A DNA stretch of 64,000 bases, from the NCBI RefSeq assembly GCF_008831285.2, contig NC_045139.1, forward strand, positions 6,108,204 through 6,172,203, given 5' to 3'. The notes below the pieces were generated by a model that worked only from the letters and a program-made list of their open reading frames with translations, did no database searches and was not told where the DNA came from. The first letter of the stretch is position 1. The number at the start of each line of letters is the position of its first letter. Shown here piece by piece: positions 1 to 12,800 of this stretch. Source of the DNA: Nymphaea colorata. Its lineage: Eukaryota; Streptophyta; Magnoliopsida; Nymphaeales; Nymphaeaceae. Position numbers and translations under genes: made by a program.

Positions 1-608
<608 letters not shown>

Positions 609-1340
609 ATGTCGACCAGTAAGAGGCACCGTCACCCGCTCGTGGTCTCGGTAGGCTGCGGTTGCCGCGGCTCTAAAATCTTCTTCCCAGGGAAGCAGAG
701 GCCGTCGTCTCCGTCGCCGCATCCACCGCCGTCTTCCCTGCTCAAGCCCCAGCGACTTCTTCCCGACGCTCCCTCCCCTGCCACCAAGCAATCGTCGTCC
801 GACGACCTTGGTCCCTCCATCTCCTCCAGCGAAACTTTCGCCCTCGGGAAGAGCTTCTCCGACGAATTCTCCGCCACCACCGATGAGGACGACCTCTCCG
901 GCCTCACCTTCTCCGGCCTCCTCTGCCAGCTTAACGAGCTCGAGCAGAGCCTCCTCGCCTGGTCAACAAAGGACCCGCTCCCAAGGACCCCCTCCCCTCT
1001 TCCTGCGCTTCCTCCGCCGGAGAAGGTGTCTGGGGAGGGGCGGCTGGGGGAGAGCGTGGCGGTGGTGAAGACTTCCGACGACCCTCTTGCCGATTTCCGG
1101 TGGTCGATGCTCCAGATGATAGTGGAGAAGGAGATCGTGGCGGTTGACGACCTCCGGGAGCTCCTCCGTTGCTTTCTCTCGCTTAATTCCCCTCAGCACC
1201 ACGATCTCATCCTTCGCGCCTTCGTCGAGATCTGGAGCGAATTCTTCTCTCCGCCACCGCGTGGACGCCACCGCCACCACCACCACGACGAGCAGCGCGG
1301 CGGCGTAGCAAATTACACTTTTACTCCAAAATACTTGTAA
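609..1340 (+). CDS. OVATE family protein (OFP-type transcriptional repressor)
   Basis: Single-exon gene of 243 codons starting at an ATG and ending in TAA. The C-terminal part, residues about 165-215, carries the OVATE domain: DPLADFRWSMLQMIVE, then a D-L-R-E-L-L core, the L-SLNSP-HHD turn and I-AFVEIWSEFF. OVATE family proteins are plant-specific nuclear repressors that bind TALE homeodomain and TRM-type proteins and affect organ shape and cell elongation. The N-terminal half is basic, Ser/Pro-rich and probably disordered; the conserved LXLXL repression motif is not evident. A His-rich stretch (RHRHHHHDE) follows the domain, with about 15 further residues. The coding part is much richer in GC than its surroundings, as is common for intronless OFP genes. 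The family is secure; the subfamily member is not assigned. Confidence 0.9.
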   Translation: MSTSKRHRHPLVVSVGCGCRGSKIFFPGKQRPSSPSPHPPPSSLLKPQRLLPDAPSPATKQSSSDDLGPSISSSETFALGKSFSDEFSATTDEDDLSGLTFSGLLCQLNELEQSLLAWSTKDPLPRTPSPLPALPPPEKVSGEGRLGESVAVVKTSDDPLADFRWSMLQMIVEKEIVAVDDLRELLRCFLSLNSPQHHDLILRAFVEIWSEFFSPPPRGRHRHHHHDEQRGGVANYTFTPKYL

Positions 1341-2609
1341 AAATATAGTCCAGTCTCCGATTTCTTCTTGTAAAGGGATGCATTGGTCATTTCCTAGAGG
1401 CGCAACACTGTTCATTCCTTCTGCCCACAACTCCCTTCTCCATTTTCTCTGTTTGTTGCATTTGGATCCCTGAAGATCCGTAGGAATTGGAATTCCATTT
1501 CTACTAAGTTCTTCTCCTTGAGTGGAAATTAAAAGTACATGTGGTAAAATTTCTGTTTGGGAGTGGAGAAATCTTCCTTCTGTTTTTGGGTTTGTTGAGG
1601 TGGAGAATTATGCTTCACCATTGCAGACATCTCTCTCGGAATCATTTTCTCAGGCAAATGCAAACACGAGAAAATGGTCCTCCGCAGAAGGCAGCCTCTT
1701 TCATGTGAGGGAAAGAAAGCCTTTACCCTTTTTCACAAGTAGAGCCTGCTTTTTAACGGTTGGTAAAAAGTAAAACTAGAAGCGTCCCTTTTGAGATAAT
1801 TGGCTTTCACTCCAAAATCTCAAATATATGATCAAAACAAGATCATGCTTGTTTTTCATAAGTAGAACTTTCATAACAATGAAAGTTACCATAGGTGAAT
1901 TAAGTTGAAAAGGTTTTCTTGTGAGAGTATGAGAAAGTGATCGTACAAGGTTATTTTATGGTGCTTGAATTCCTGCTATGCACTATTTGTATATCGGTAT
2001 CTTTTTTAACAGCACAAAAAGTTGACGCTACCAGAAATTGCTACCGGCAATCGCATCGCACCAACAACTTAAGGATGTGAAACATCATACTTTGAAATCT
2101 TCTTTGTTTATTATTTCGTTTACCCTAAATCAAATGTGGATCCTTCACCGAATCTCGCTTCTCCATTATGTGGAGAGAAAAAAAAAAAACAACATAAAAA
2201 ATGTCTTTTCATGTGAAAGCACCCTCATATTTTTTTTCTTTGAGTTGAAATCTCAGATCTTAGAAATATATAGTTTAATGACACAATACAGGAAGGCTCC
2301 CGTTTCTATTACGCGTTTAATTATATAGAAAACATCGCTAAGGCGGATTGGTGGTTGGCCTCAGAAAATCGATTTTATTATACAAACACCGTGTTTGCTT
2401 GCTACCACAAGAAACTTCGTTCATGTGAGCTTTCGGAACATCTGCAATGTACTCCTTTTTTTCAAAATATTGCTAAAAGCAACAAAATTTAAAAATAAAG
2501 TTCATTATATCAAGATGAAACGTTTTTTTTATGAAGTCTGACTTCTTAAACTTGTATCGTTGTAATTTATGTCATCCTGTTGACAGGAAGCTCGAGAAAG
2601 GAATAAAAT

Positions 2610-2790
2610 AAAGGGATTGGTGGCGGTAAAGTGTGGCCACTAATGAGGTAAGGAGTCGCAGGATTCACGTGACCTGGTTTCGATTCTGTACCGGATGCAC
2701 TATGTTTCCGGATCTGGCACGAAAGAAGTTGGACAGATCCAGTATCTGAATTAAATGATAAGAGTCAAGGCCGAACGTGGTTTATGAAAT
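2610..2790 (+). repeat. Possible tRNA-derived SINE
   Basis: The stretch carries an A-box-like sequence (TGGCGGTAAAGTG, near 2620) and a B-box-like sequence (GGTTTCGATTC, near 2674), spaced roughly as in a pol III promoter. No clean target duplication or 3' tail was found, so this is tentative. Confidence 0.25.
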
Positions 2791-4060
2791 TCTCACAGCA
2801 GACTTGGATTGAAATCCAGATGAGGATCCCCAGTTTCAACATGGGAAGAAGAAATTCAAGATACATATTATTTTGTCAGATGTGTGTCGGATCTAGTTTA
2901 TTTTTCTTAATCACACTTATTATTTTCTTAATAATATTTATGCCCTCTTATCACATCTTAATTGTCTTTAGAGCATGCAGTACTGTTGAGCCAGTGAAAG
3001 TTCGGTCATCAGTTGGATTTTCATGCTTTAAATTGCAAATGGCGTGAGAACTGCAGGTGCAATTAAATGGGTCAATTCGGATTACCTACACAAGAATTTA
3101 AAATTCGATAGGACGGTCTACCTGATTCAAGATGAACTCAGGAGAAAATCAAATCTCTAGGATAGAGGAAAAGGAGAAGTACATTCCTTGGAAAAATTTT
3201 CTCAAGAATGAGATCCATCGATGACAACAAACACTAATAATAACAATGAAATCGATGTCCCTTTCCCACCCAACTCTTGGACGCGTGGTGAGACCAGAGG
3301 CCAGAATCGTTTTTAACTTTTAGGGGCCAAAAGAAAGTCCAAAACCAAATGCTTGTAAAAAATGCGCTGCCATTTATGGAGCATGTCCTTGTCGATGAAG
3401 GGAAAGTGAAACACCTTAGCTTAGAAGCTTGCCGCTTCCCGCGGATGTTTCACCTTAAGGTTGTGTTTGATTGCTGGATTTCAAATCCCAAAGGAACAGA
3501 CGGCGTAGAGTTTTCGTATCCAACCATAGATCTAAATTCTTTATTTGTAGTAGTAAAATAAAAATCTTAAGTCATTTCGAATGCCGCTATCAAACACATC
3601 CTAACACATGCGGTGTCGCTTGCTCTATAATGAATGCGAGGATGTTGCTTAGTGGGGGCATTTAATGGACGCCTTTGTTTGAGCATATGACGCGGCAGAA
3701 CCGTCGATTCTAGCATCCAGCGGCTGTGATTGCCGGTCCCGGGGCACCGAGTGGTCCACGGAACCCGTTACCTCCCACGTGATGGCCTTGGAACTGGCCA
3801 GAACGTAGGAATTCGTACTTGGGAAAAGTTTTCACACCAACACATCTTGAAGGTGGCGTTTGCAGACCAAGTTGTCAAGATCAAGCCTCATTGGCGTTGC
3901 TCTCTCGGGAGCTTTGCCATGTCGTCTCTTCCGGTTTACTTTTTCAACCCCGTCTTCTTTTTTCTTGTTTTTTACAAAACATATTTGAACCTTTGGTCTT
4001 GATTTGAAAAAAAAAAAAAAAACAACTTAGATTTTCTTATATTGCTAAAAGTACACTTAA

Positions 4061-4136
4061 ATTTTGTACTGGTAATAAAAAGTAATTTTTCATCAATTAT
4101 TTTGTACTGGTAATAAAAAGTAATTTTTCATCAATT
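4061..4136. repeat. Tandem duplication, 38-bp unit
   Basis: Two head-to-tail copies at 4061-4098 and 4099-4136, starting ATTTTGTACTGG. They look identical, which suggests a recent duplication. Confidence 0.9.
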
Positions 4137-4502
4137 AGTAATGCATGATCTATCACTAACTTAAATTAGGCTAATAGGGTAGGATGTCTAGAAGAGCCTC
4201 CATATAAATAAGTTTTGTATTCATTAGTTTGCATTGGTATCTCTAAAGATTATTTTTTATTGACATCTATGTCAGTTAGGTAAGATTTTTTTTTTATTAC
4301 TGCTAAAAAGTCATGCAAGCGAAATCTAGGTGCGCTAAGGAACCTAGGTGTTTAGTATTTAATGTCTTTTCCTAGTGCGTAATTATAACTTTTAGTAGTT
4401 CATTTGGTAAAAAAAAAAAATGAACTTTAAGATAACTTTTTAATTGAAAGACTCAAAGTAAGGTCTTCCTTTTTATTATTGTCAAATGTTTCAAGTTTGT
4501 CT

Positions 4503-4576
4503 ATAAAAGTTCTCCTAGTTTTAAATAGCCAAATTGAGCATAAAAGTTCTCCTAGTTTTAAATAGCCAAATTGAGC
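4503..4576. repeat. Tandem duplication, 37-bp unit
   Basis: Two adjacent copies at 4503-4539 and 4540-4576, starting ATAAAAGTTCTCC and ending AAATTGAGC. They look identical. Confidence 0.9.
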
Positions 4577-6372
4577 CTGGTCAAGCCCATGCTTGTTGAA
4601 ACTTATGACTTAACCCTTCTATCCAAAGTCGCTCGAGATGGGTGGGCAGTCGCTCGTTCGAATGGCGTGGTTATTAACCTTACTTGTATTAATTGAATGA
4701 AACCAACCTATGACCTAGGTGCATTAGCAGCCTACACCAGGTATCAATGCAACCCTAAATTTTATGACAAAGTACAGTTGAGTTGATGGTGATGTGTGGC
4801 TATGATTTCTCTTACGAAATGAAATGATGTTTCTAAAGAAAATGATTCTAATCATCTTATGATCCATAAAATATATTTTAATTTTAAAATTTTTAGAATT
4901 TCATATAAAAATTCATTGATATATGTGCAGTCTTCACCAAGTACGCCCCCAATTCGGCAATGTGTCGGAATCCCACATGGCTCTCATTAGCGGATGCCTT
5001 AGTGGTAAGTCTTGCTTTCATTTAAAAAAACAAAAAATCACAATATTAAAATCTTTCTTCCACCATCACCCTTTAACAAATCCAAGTTGACGACGACCTG
5101 GGTTTAGTTAACAGGAAGAACATTTTCTCACCCAAGATCTGCATTCTTTCATGAGGTGGAAAGGAAAACATTTTCTTTGCAGACCACTTCCGATGGGATT
5201 TAATTTTCCCATGAAATAGAACATAAATGAGACAAGTATGGGCTTCATATCTTGCAGATCGTACGTACTCTTCTTATTTACCTCTTATAAAGCTTGTTTG
5301 TTTCCTCCATTGGTGGAAAAAAAAATGCTACATTTTCTTACCCTTTTCATACGCAGCTTTAATAGAGTTACGTACTCGTTTAAAATTCCTTTTTTTCAGA
5401 TATTTTTTTCAACTGTTATTTTCCGTAAAATGTAAATTTTATAATAAAAAATAGTACCTCAGTTTTGTGACTGCTTAAAATTGCTTTTAGATGGTCGTTT
5501 TCATGATTTGCTATATTCTCAAGAGGAGAACAAAACGGAGTTTGCATTTTTGTGACATAGAGTATGAAGACATAAAATGGTCCCTCCTGATCCTTTTTCT
5601 GGAATACAACGTATTGTAAAAACTAAAAACATTGAACCTGAACTAGTATTCGCTGTGTTTGAAAGCATCATTTTGTAACTTTTCTTAGAAAGAGTTGAAA
5701 TGGGGCCATCTTGCAGTCAGTGTTGTTAAAATCAGTTTCTAAATCGGATCAGTCAGCCAAGAGATTTAAAAAGGCCATCGATCCAAACTGGAAATATTTG
5801 GAACTATTTACGAATAAAAAGATAAGTGAAGTTAATACTTTTAAAATAAAAAAGAAGAAAATATTAAAAAGTTACCCCCTAAAGAGGATAACATGGTATT
5901 GAATGTTCCATGAATAAACGAGGGCAGATTCATGAAACACTGACTTCTACTTTTTACATAAATTTGTCTAATTTTTGTAACATGAGGACCATAGAATAAT
6001 CACATAGTATTCTAATTATCAAAGTGGTTCTGAGTGATCCGTGATAGGAAATCCCATTGCCTGAGTGAAGGCCACCAAAGGGCCTTCCCCTTCCCTTCAC
6101 CGACCCCAGTCAGCCACCGATTTGAGTCTGATTCCTGGGTTTGCCAACTATGATGATGTTGTTCTTATCACGATCACCCATCCTGCCTAAAGCTGAATAT
6201 GAAAAATATATGAAAGACTATTTTAGATAAAGAATTAGTTTGTAAATTTCCTTCTATAGATTTTAAATTTAGATGTTACTATGTATCCCCTTCATTCTCA
6301 TGGATAGGTAGTTGTTTTTGTTTTCTTTATCTCTCGTTTAATAAGATATAAAATGAAAATATTATCTCTAGG

Positions 6373-6690
6373 GCTGTACACCAGCCAAGTCGAGCTACCT
6401 CAGCCAGACTCAACTCAATTCATGTCTTGAGTTCGACTCGATAGACCAAGTACTGGCTCAACGTCAACTCATTTAAGCTAGTTGACTCCAGATTTGAGTA
6501 CTTGATCTCTTTTCTTAGCTTTAAGTTTGCAAAACCTTGATTAAACGAGCAAGCTTACTCGAGTCAAGTTCATATAACGTGAACTCAGCTCATTTATAAG
6601 TTCGAGTTTTCGGTTACGCTTAAGCCGACAAATTTACAGAGCTACTTCGAGTCGAGCTCAAGTTGGCTTGACTCATTGTACTGCATTCCT
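6373..6690. repeat. Degenerate CTCGAG/GACTCA-rich interspersed repeat
   Basis: Starts near TAGGGCTGTACACC and is dense in CTCGA, GAGTC and AGCTC words. It ends near GGCTTGACTCATTGTAC. The same vocabulary recurs at about 48120-48290 and 52270-52695. The ends resemble degenerate terminal inverted repeats of a non-autonomous DNA element, but I found no clean target duplication. Confidence 0.4.
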
Positions 6691-6941
6691 TAATGGTATC
6701 TTCTCTATTTATATGATTTCTCAAAAACATCTCTCTGAAGCAGTGCAGGCCTGACTATAACTTGCTGGTGTCCTCTATTAGTTTTTCTAATCACATTCTT
6801 ATTCTGCGTGAAGTGGAATATGGAAATGTATCAAAGGCTAGCTTATAGATGTGGAACCGGTTTGTAAATTTCCCTTCTCTAGTTTTTAGATTTAATTGTT
6901 ACAATCTATTCCCATGGTTCTTATATTTATATATATATATC

Positions 6942-7536
6942 TGATCTTTTTCATGTACCTAGTTGCATGCGAAGCTTATGAAAGCTGTAAAATTTAAGAG
7001 TAACTTTACCATGGGTTGCCTTTAATAATTGCATAAATGGGAGTTTGGTAGATGAAATGAAGGCTTTTGTAGTGATATTGTTCGAGATCTTTTAGCTTTA
7101 TGCTTATTGTTTTGTGCTACTAATGACAGCTGCTTGAGCCTGAATACTTCGTATCTTCTTAGTAGAGAATGTGAACGATGGAGGCATTGTTCTGATTTCT
7201 TGTGCACTGATATCTGCAAAAAAATGGGGCATCACTATTGCAAACTTCAATGCACAAGAATTCGGAATCGCGAATCCGTTATTCACATTCTCAACTTAGA
7301 ACATATAGATATATAAGAAACATTCAGGCTCACGCAGATTTTTCCAACAGTAGTCATTAATAGCACAGAAACAGAAAGCACAAAGCTAAAACTCTCGATA
7401 GAACAGTGTCACTACAGAAGGCATCATTTCATCTACCAAGCTTCCATTTATGCAAATGTTCCGGGCAACAGGCCATGATAAAGGTGCTCATGAATTCTAC
7501 AGCTTTCATTTGCAATTAAATGCATGAGAAAGATAA
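6942..7536. repeat. Large imperfect inverted repeat (foldback, about 595 bp)
   Basis: The left arm (about 6942-7217) is complementary to the right arm (about 7240-7536), with a loop of about 22 nt at 7218-7239. Matching blocks include GCATAAATGG, TTGGTAGATGAAATGA, TTTTAGCTTT, TGAGCCTGAAT, GAGAATGTGAA and TTCTTGTGCA. Outer blocks such as ATGAAAGCTGTA and ATCTTT-TCATG extend the pairing. Mismatches and small indels are spread along both arms. It could be a foldback element, or an inverted gene-fragment duplication that would give a long hairpin RNA. No protein frame spans it. Confidence 0.8.
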
Positions 7537-9637
7537 AAGCACAAAACTAAGTCGAAACAAAAAAGGAAGAAAGTAACAGAAGGAAGAAGATAAGAATGCC
7601 GCCACAGTGGAAAGAAATAAACAAGCGTAATACGAGAAAACACAAAACAGCAGAGATCCGACGAAGAATGTGAGAGAGAGGCAAAGCTACTGACCCTCTG
7701 CACATGCAAACAACTAAAACCTCTATCTTTTCTTTCATTTTCTCCTTATTTCCCTCCTTGCATCCAAAAAGGCTGTTAATTAGAAACAAAGTTGTTAAAT
7801 ATTTAACCATATTTTGTTAATATACAAGCAACTGTTCGAGCACAAAAAAAAAAAAAAAGCTTAAGCAACATTTTTTAACAATTTAAAAGGCATCATATAT
7901 ACTCATAGAATTTCTTCATTTACTAAAGAAATAAAAGCAAGTGCTACTTTATCGGGCATTTTATTTTCATGGACTCAAAATTGGATATCATAAAGGTTTT
8001 GGAGAATATTCTAGAACAACACTATAAAATTGAAAACCCATGGCAATAAAAATTGATGCCAAATTTTCGTGATTTGAAGAACGTATTTTCACTATTTGAC
8101 AAAGAACACACAACTCAAGAAAAAAATACGATTTGGAAACACAGTTATCAAATTAATCATGACATATTTACATATAGAAGAGAGAGAGAGGGAAAGAGGA
8201 AAATCCCATCCTGCTGAATGTTGTTGGATGACTTCAAATGAAAATTTTATCACTAAAAATGATCATTAATTATGTTGGTATTAGTGGAGGCTTATGGTGT
8301 GAATTCGGTTTGTGCATGGTAGCTTTAATAACGATTTATGATTTTTTTAGCAATGAATTTACGAACTTTAGCAATCCGAAGTCCAGCTGCATTTATTCCG
8401 TTGGATACACTATGTTTTTGGATGGATGGGAAAAAATATTGTTGGAAAAATGAAAGGAATTATCGAAAATCTTGTTTGTTAGGCTATATAATGGAAGGAA
8501 AGGAAAAAAAAAAAAGTAATTAGACATCTTTCCCATCTTGTGAGGCTTTAGCATTCAAAATAATCACACAATATATTTACTAGGTATGAGATTTTTTTTA
8601 TGAGAATGATTAAACTAATATATATATATATATATATGGTTCAGATTCTAAAGACCAAATCCTCAAGAATTTTGCATTGGTTTTTTGCTGAAATTGAATT
8701 TAGGAGATATGGTGTTTATTCCTGTCATGACCATACTCAATGTTTATTCTTATTTAAAATCCTTAACGTTCATTTTTCTGACATCTTAGAAACCTTTGAC
8801 GATGTGCGGAGAGTTACTAATAGGGTGTTTGATCGTTTAATTCAAGAATGAAAATTTCAGAATCATTTTTTCTCTTCAAACTGGAATTGAATAAAAAATT
8901 CTAAGTTTCCAAGTTCCTAATTCTTGAACCAACATAGCCTATTCATTTAATAAATTATAATTTCTTAAAAAATGAATATCTTGATTACATGGTTTTAAGT
9001 ATGTGAAACGCCCTCTCTGGAATCTCTGCCAAAATTAATCGTTATTATGAAGGGAAACGTACGCTTTTTCTCCTCTTGCTTTCCAAGCATCTCGAACCTA
9101 GGACAACATAAAAGAGCGTAAACCAAGATAGGGGACTCAAATTTCAAGGATGTGGGCGTGAAGATTCTAACACAAGGAGACGAAAATAAAATGTTAGAAT
9201 ATGCGTGTTTTTCCGGGAAAAGCAATACTTAGTTAGATTTGAAAATATTGTAATATTTTACAAATAACTAAATTTAAAACATTAAAGATTTTAATGGCAA
9301 TATTATGGCTATTTGTTGACACAAATAAGAATAATGATAACAGTTCTTGAAATTAAAAGTAGAAAAGCAAAGGGGGAATAGTGTTTAGATAGAAAAGCAA
9401 TAAAATTTAAAATTATATTATATTATTTGTTAAAAACTTAATAAATTTTGTCTTGGCTGGACTTTATTGGTCCTGATCGGAAAATTCAAGTTGATGCTGA
9501 ACAACGGACCCAATCTGCTAGCCTTGGTCGAGTCCTCTTATCTCTGACCGAGACAGCCCAGTGGCGACCGGCTTCGACAAAACGTCGTTCTGTTCGTTGC
9601 CGCGCGCACACGTACGCACACGCACCGTAGAAAGGAA

Positions 9638-9809
9638 ATGCAGGCAATGGTACGAGCAATTGGGCGGACGCAAGAGATGAGGGTCTCTCCGGCGGCGTCA
9701 CTGCTCTCCAGAGGCGGGCGGCTGCTGCCCTTCTTCCACTGCAGCCCCAGACGCAGGCGCCATTCCTTCCGCGTTCTTTCCATGTCGCCACAACACCAAC
9801 AGCAGAAGG

Positions 9810-9847
<38 letters not shown>

Positions 9848-12800
9848 GTATGGCTTCTCTGAAAATTGTCTTCACCGTCCCCCTTCTCCTCCTCAGTTTG
9901 TTTTTAAACAGAAAATGGGGGTGAAAGAGAACTTTCAATATCATTGTATCTCAAGAAATCCTTCTGTAGGTCTTTCGTGAACTTTGTGATAACCATTTTA
10001 GTTGTACATAGTTGTACCCTTCGTCACAATGGGCATCTTTCAAATGCAATCAACACAAGTTTTCTGATTAATTATTTCGAAGATGTTGATGGTTTTATCT
10101 AATTTCCAGTTGTACGCTGTTTTCTCTATCCCAATCGAAACAAGTCTCCCCACATCACAAGAATAATGATATACGAGTTCGTGGCGTCCAGTAGAAAACC
10201 CCCAAACAAGAAACTTACTCCGTCACGTTTTGAGCAGGTTCTGATTACGCGTATTAAGCATTTGGCCAACGTTTTTGTAGATGAGATGTCGTGATGTTTT
10301 TTTGCTATAGATTCGTCTCTGATTGAACTAACAGAGATCTATTGAAAATAATTGCTAAGCACATTCTTTTACACAAGTTGGTGAATAGTCTGACGATTAT
10401 TCACTAGTCCACTTTATTGACAAAAGACGTTTACCATGACACTCCGAGTACCACGTTGTTAAATTTCGTCTGGTTTTTTATATGTACTTGCAATTCTCTT
10501 TCTTGTTGAGGCTGCGTAGTGCTATAAACGAGCAATACGATAACTTAGTATCATTTCTTTCACTGGATTGTGTGATCGTTGGATCATTATGGTTGTTCTG
10601 ACAAATATGTTGCTGAAGCTGCCTCTCCTGTAGAACAGGAGCCAGAGGTGTACAGATTTGGAGAAATCATAATTGATAAGCGTCAAGTGTTCTTTAGTAC
10701 GAATCTGTCTTTTGCATTGGTCAATATCAGGCCGGTCGTACCGGGTGAGTGTCATTCTTCTAGAGTCTGATAAACATCTTCCATCCTTTTTCCCCGCTTT
10801 TGATTAATCATTCAAGACTTATTTCAGGCATTTTTTTCTTTTTCTATTCTCTCTGTTTATACCTATAAGTACTTGCACGCTGACCTCTTCGCATTTGTTG
10901 ATATTTACAGGTCATATCCTCTTTTTATAAATATTCAATATTGAAACAAGTGGACATATAAGGGTAGCTCCGGTAAATGTATGTCAATGCCATTTTGTAT
11001 GTTGTTTCTGACCACAGATTTTGTAACTATAAGATATCAAACTGTATTCTTTCTGATTTCTGCATGCACTTCCAAAGTTTGTTTGCAATTTTTGTCAGTT
11101 CTTGAGGTAGCTTATATATTGTTATCATTGCATATCTTGAGGAATCTGGTACGTTGTTATCATGCTTAGTCTGTACTGCATCCTCGCACCATGAAATGCT
11201 TGGCTTTTGCATACGACAGATGATTTTGATGGCTTGGACCCTAATTTGTTGTGTATGCAACTTCCCTTTCTTTGTGCCATTTGAAGGCAGATGGCATTAG
11301 TTAATAAGCATTGCAAGTTTGATTCCCTACCATGCTCAAATATTACCTGTATTGTTAGCCCACTTTTGGTTTTAATTTTCAGTAGTTTGTGCTCTTGAAA
11401 TGTTTCATCTCCTTGACAATGAACACATGTTTTGGTGACTCCAAAGCGATTGGCAAAGCGGTTTGTTGATCTCACTGCTGAAGAAACTGCTGATCTCTGG
11501 CTTGCAGCAAGGCATATTGGTTCCAAAGTTGAAAGCTATTTTGGCGCTTCTTCCCTTACATTTGCACTTCAGGTAATGGTTTTTGAACTTTGTCAATATG
11601 TCTACTTAAACTCCTCTCTATTTCTTATATGTCAGCAACAGGTCAAGTTGTGAGACGGTTTATCTTTGTTAAGTGCTTAATTTAAAATTGCCTCGTGAAA
11701 ATATTAGTGAGCAATCAAATGCTTTCAGGCAGATTAACTTCAACGTTAGAAAACCATATTGTCTCTTTTATGGCTAACCTAATTCTCAGGGCTCAATGAT
11801 GACAGAGACAGATGATAGTGCAACTCTCACGAGCTATTAGATGATTGTAGCTGATGGCACTCTTAACTATAATTGTAACTGTCAATAGTTATTGAGACGT
11901 TCTGTCAATAGTATATGAAATGATGTTGGGATGGTGGCATTAGTTGTGATGACTTGAAGTTTGAACCGGAGAACATCATGATGGACATCCCTAATGTCGC
12001 TTTTCTGTAGGAAGGAAAGCACATCTAGCTAAAACATCTGCCTGGAAATCCCATTCTCTCCATATTTATGAAAGGAAATTTAGAACACTATGTATGAGGT
12101 CTTTATCGAGATTTTTCTTTACTACAACTGGGAAAAAAGGTTTAAAATTTGTTTCGCTTCATTTGATTCAAATGAGCAATGCTTGGTTGTACTAATTCTT
12201 ATCATTTTTTGAGATGAAACCGAAACTATTAGGAGACGGGTTGGGATTCGCCAGATCAAAAGTCTGGATAGCAGAATGTTGCATGGTACAGCTCACACAG
12301 CTCACGCCTATACGCATGATAGCCCTAGAATGGGTTAGCTCATTACAATGATATCAAAGCATAATTCAACACTAGGACTTGGAATCCTATACGTGGTGAC
12401 ACATGTGTCTTAAGCTTGACAAAAGTTTAGTCGTTTCTTGGTTTCTCGTCTTATCTGGTCATCTTCAATAAACCTTGTAACAGATATGAGCCTTGAGGAA
12501 CTGCATATTTCTTACGTGCTCCGGTGCCTTTCTTTTTCCATGGAAATAACAAATAATTCATCACTGGGCCTATTGGTCTTATTAAGAACACAAGCAATTC
12601 TTGCGAGCTTGAAGATTTGCTTAGGGAATTAAAACCATGATCCAGTGGGTTCTCACAGTTTTTCTGTAATTGTGTGTGTTGGAACCGAACCGGATTTTTG
12701 TTTTTGTGTACTTGTTTTCAAATAAAAAAATGGTAACCGTTTTTAGGTAAATTTGACCGGTTTCTAGTGTCATGCTTTGCATATATCAGAAATATTTCTG

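Larger units (their letters stand above)
1341..9637. other. Long intergenic region without a supported gene
   Basis: AT-rich DNA between the OVATE and FHIT genes. Open frames here are short and show no family motif. It contains a possible SINE (about 2610-2790), two short tandem duplications (4061-4136, 4503-4576), a CTCGAG/GACTCA-rich repeat (about 6373-6690) and a large inverted repeat (6942-7536). These are listed separately. I see nothing else I can name. Confidence 0.6.

Noticed and set aside
9486-9944. Minus-strand 152-codon frame opposite FHIT exon 1
   Set aside because: It contains an RERERE run from the CT microsatellite and overlaps the spliced FHIT exon. No motif is visible.
11341-11426. 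Conventional GT-AG joining of FHIT exons 10744 to the HVLV exon
   Set aside because: No AG upstream of 11427 gives an open frame into HVLVTPKR. The available AGs (near 11391-11394) lead to stops or the wrong frame.
11125-11526. Minus-strand 133-codon frame
   Set aside because: Shadow of the FHIT exon at 11427-11572; no motif.
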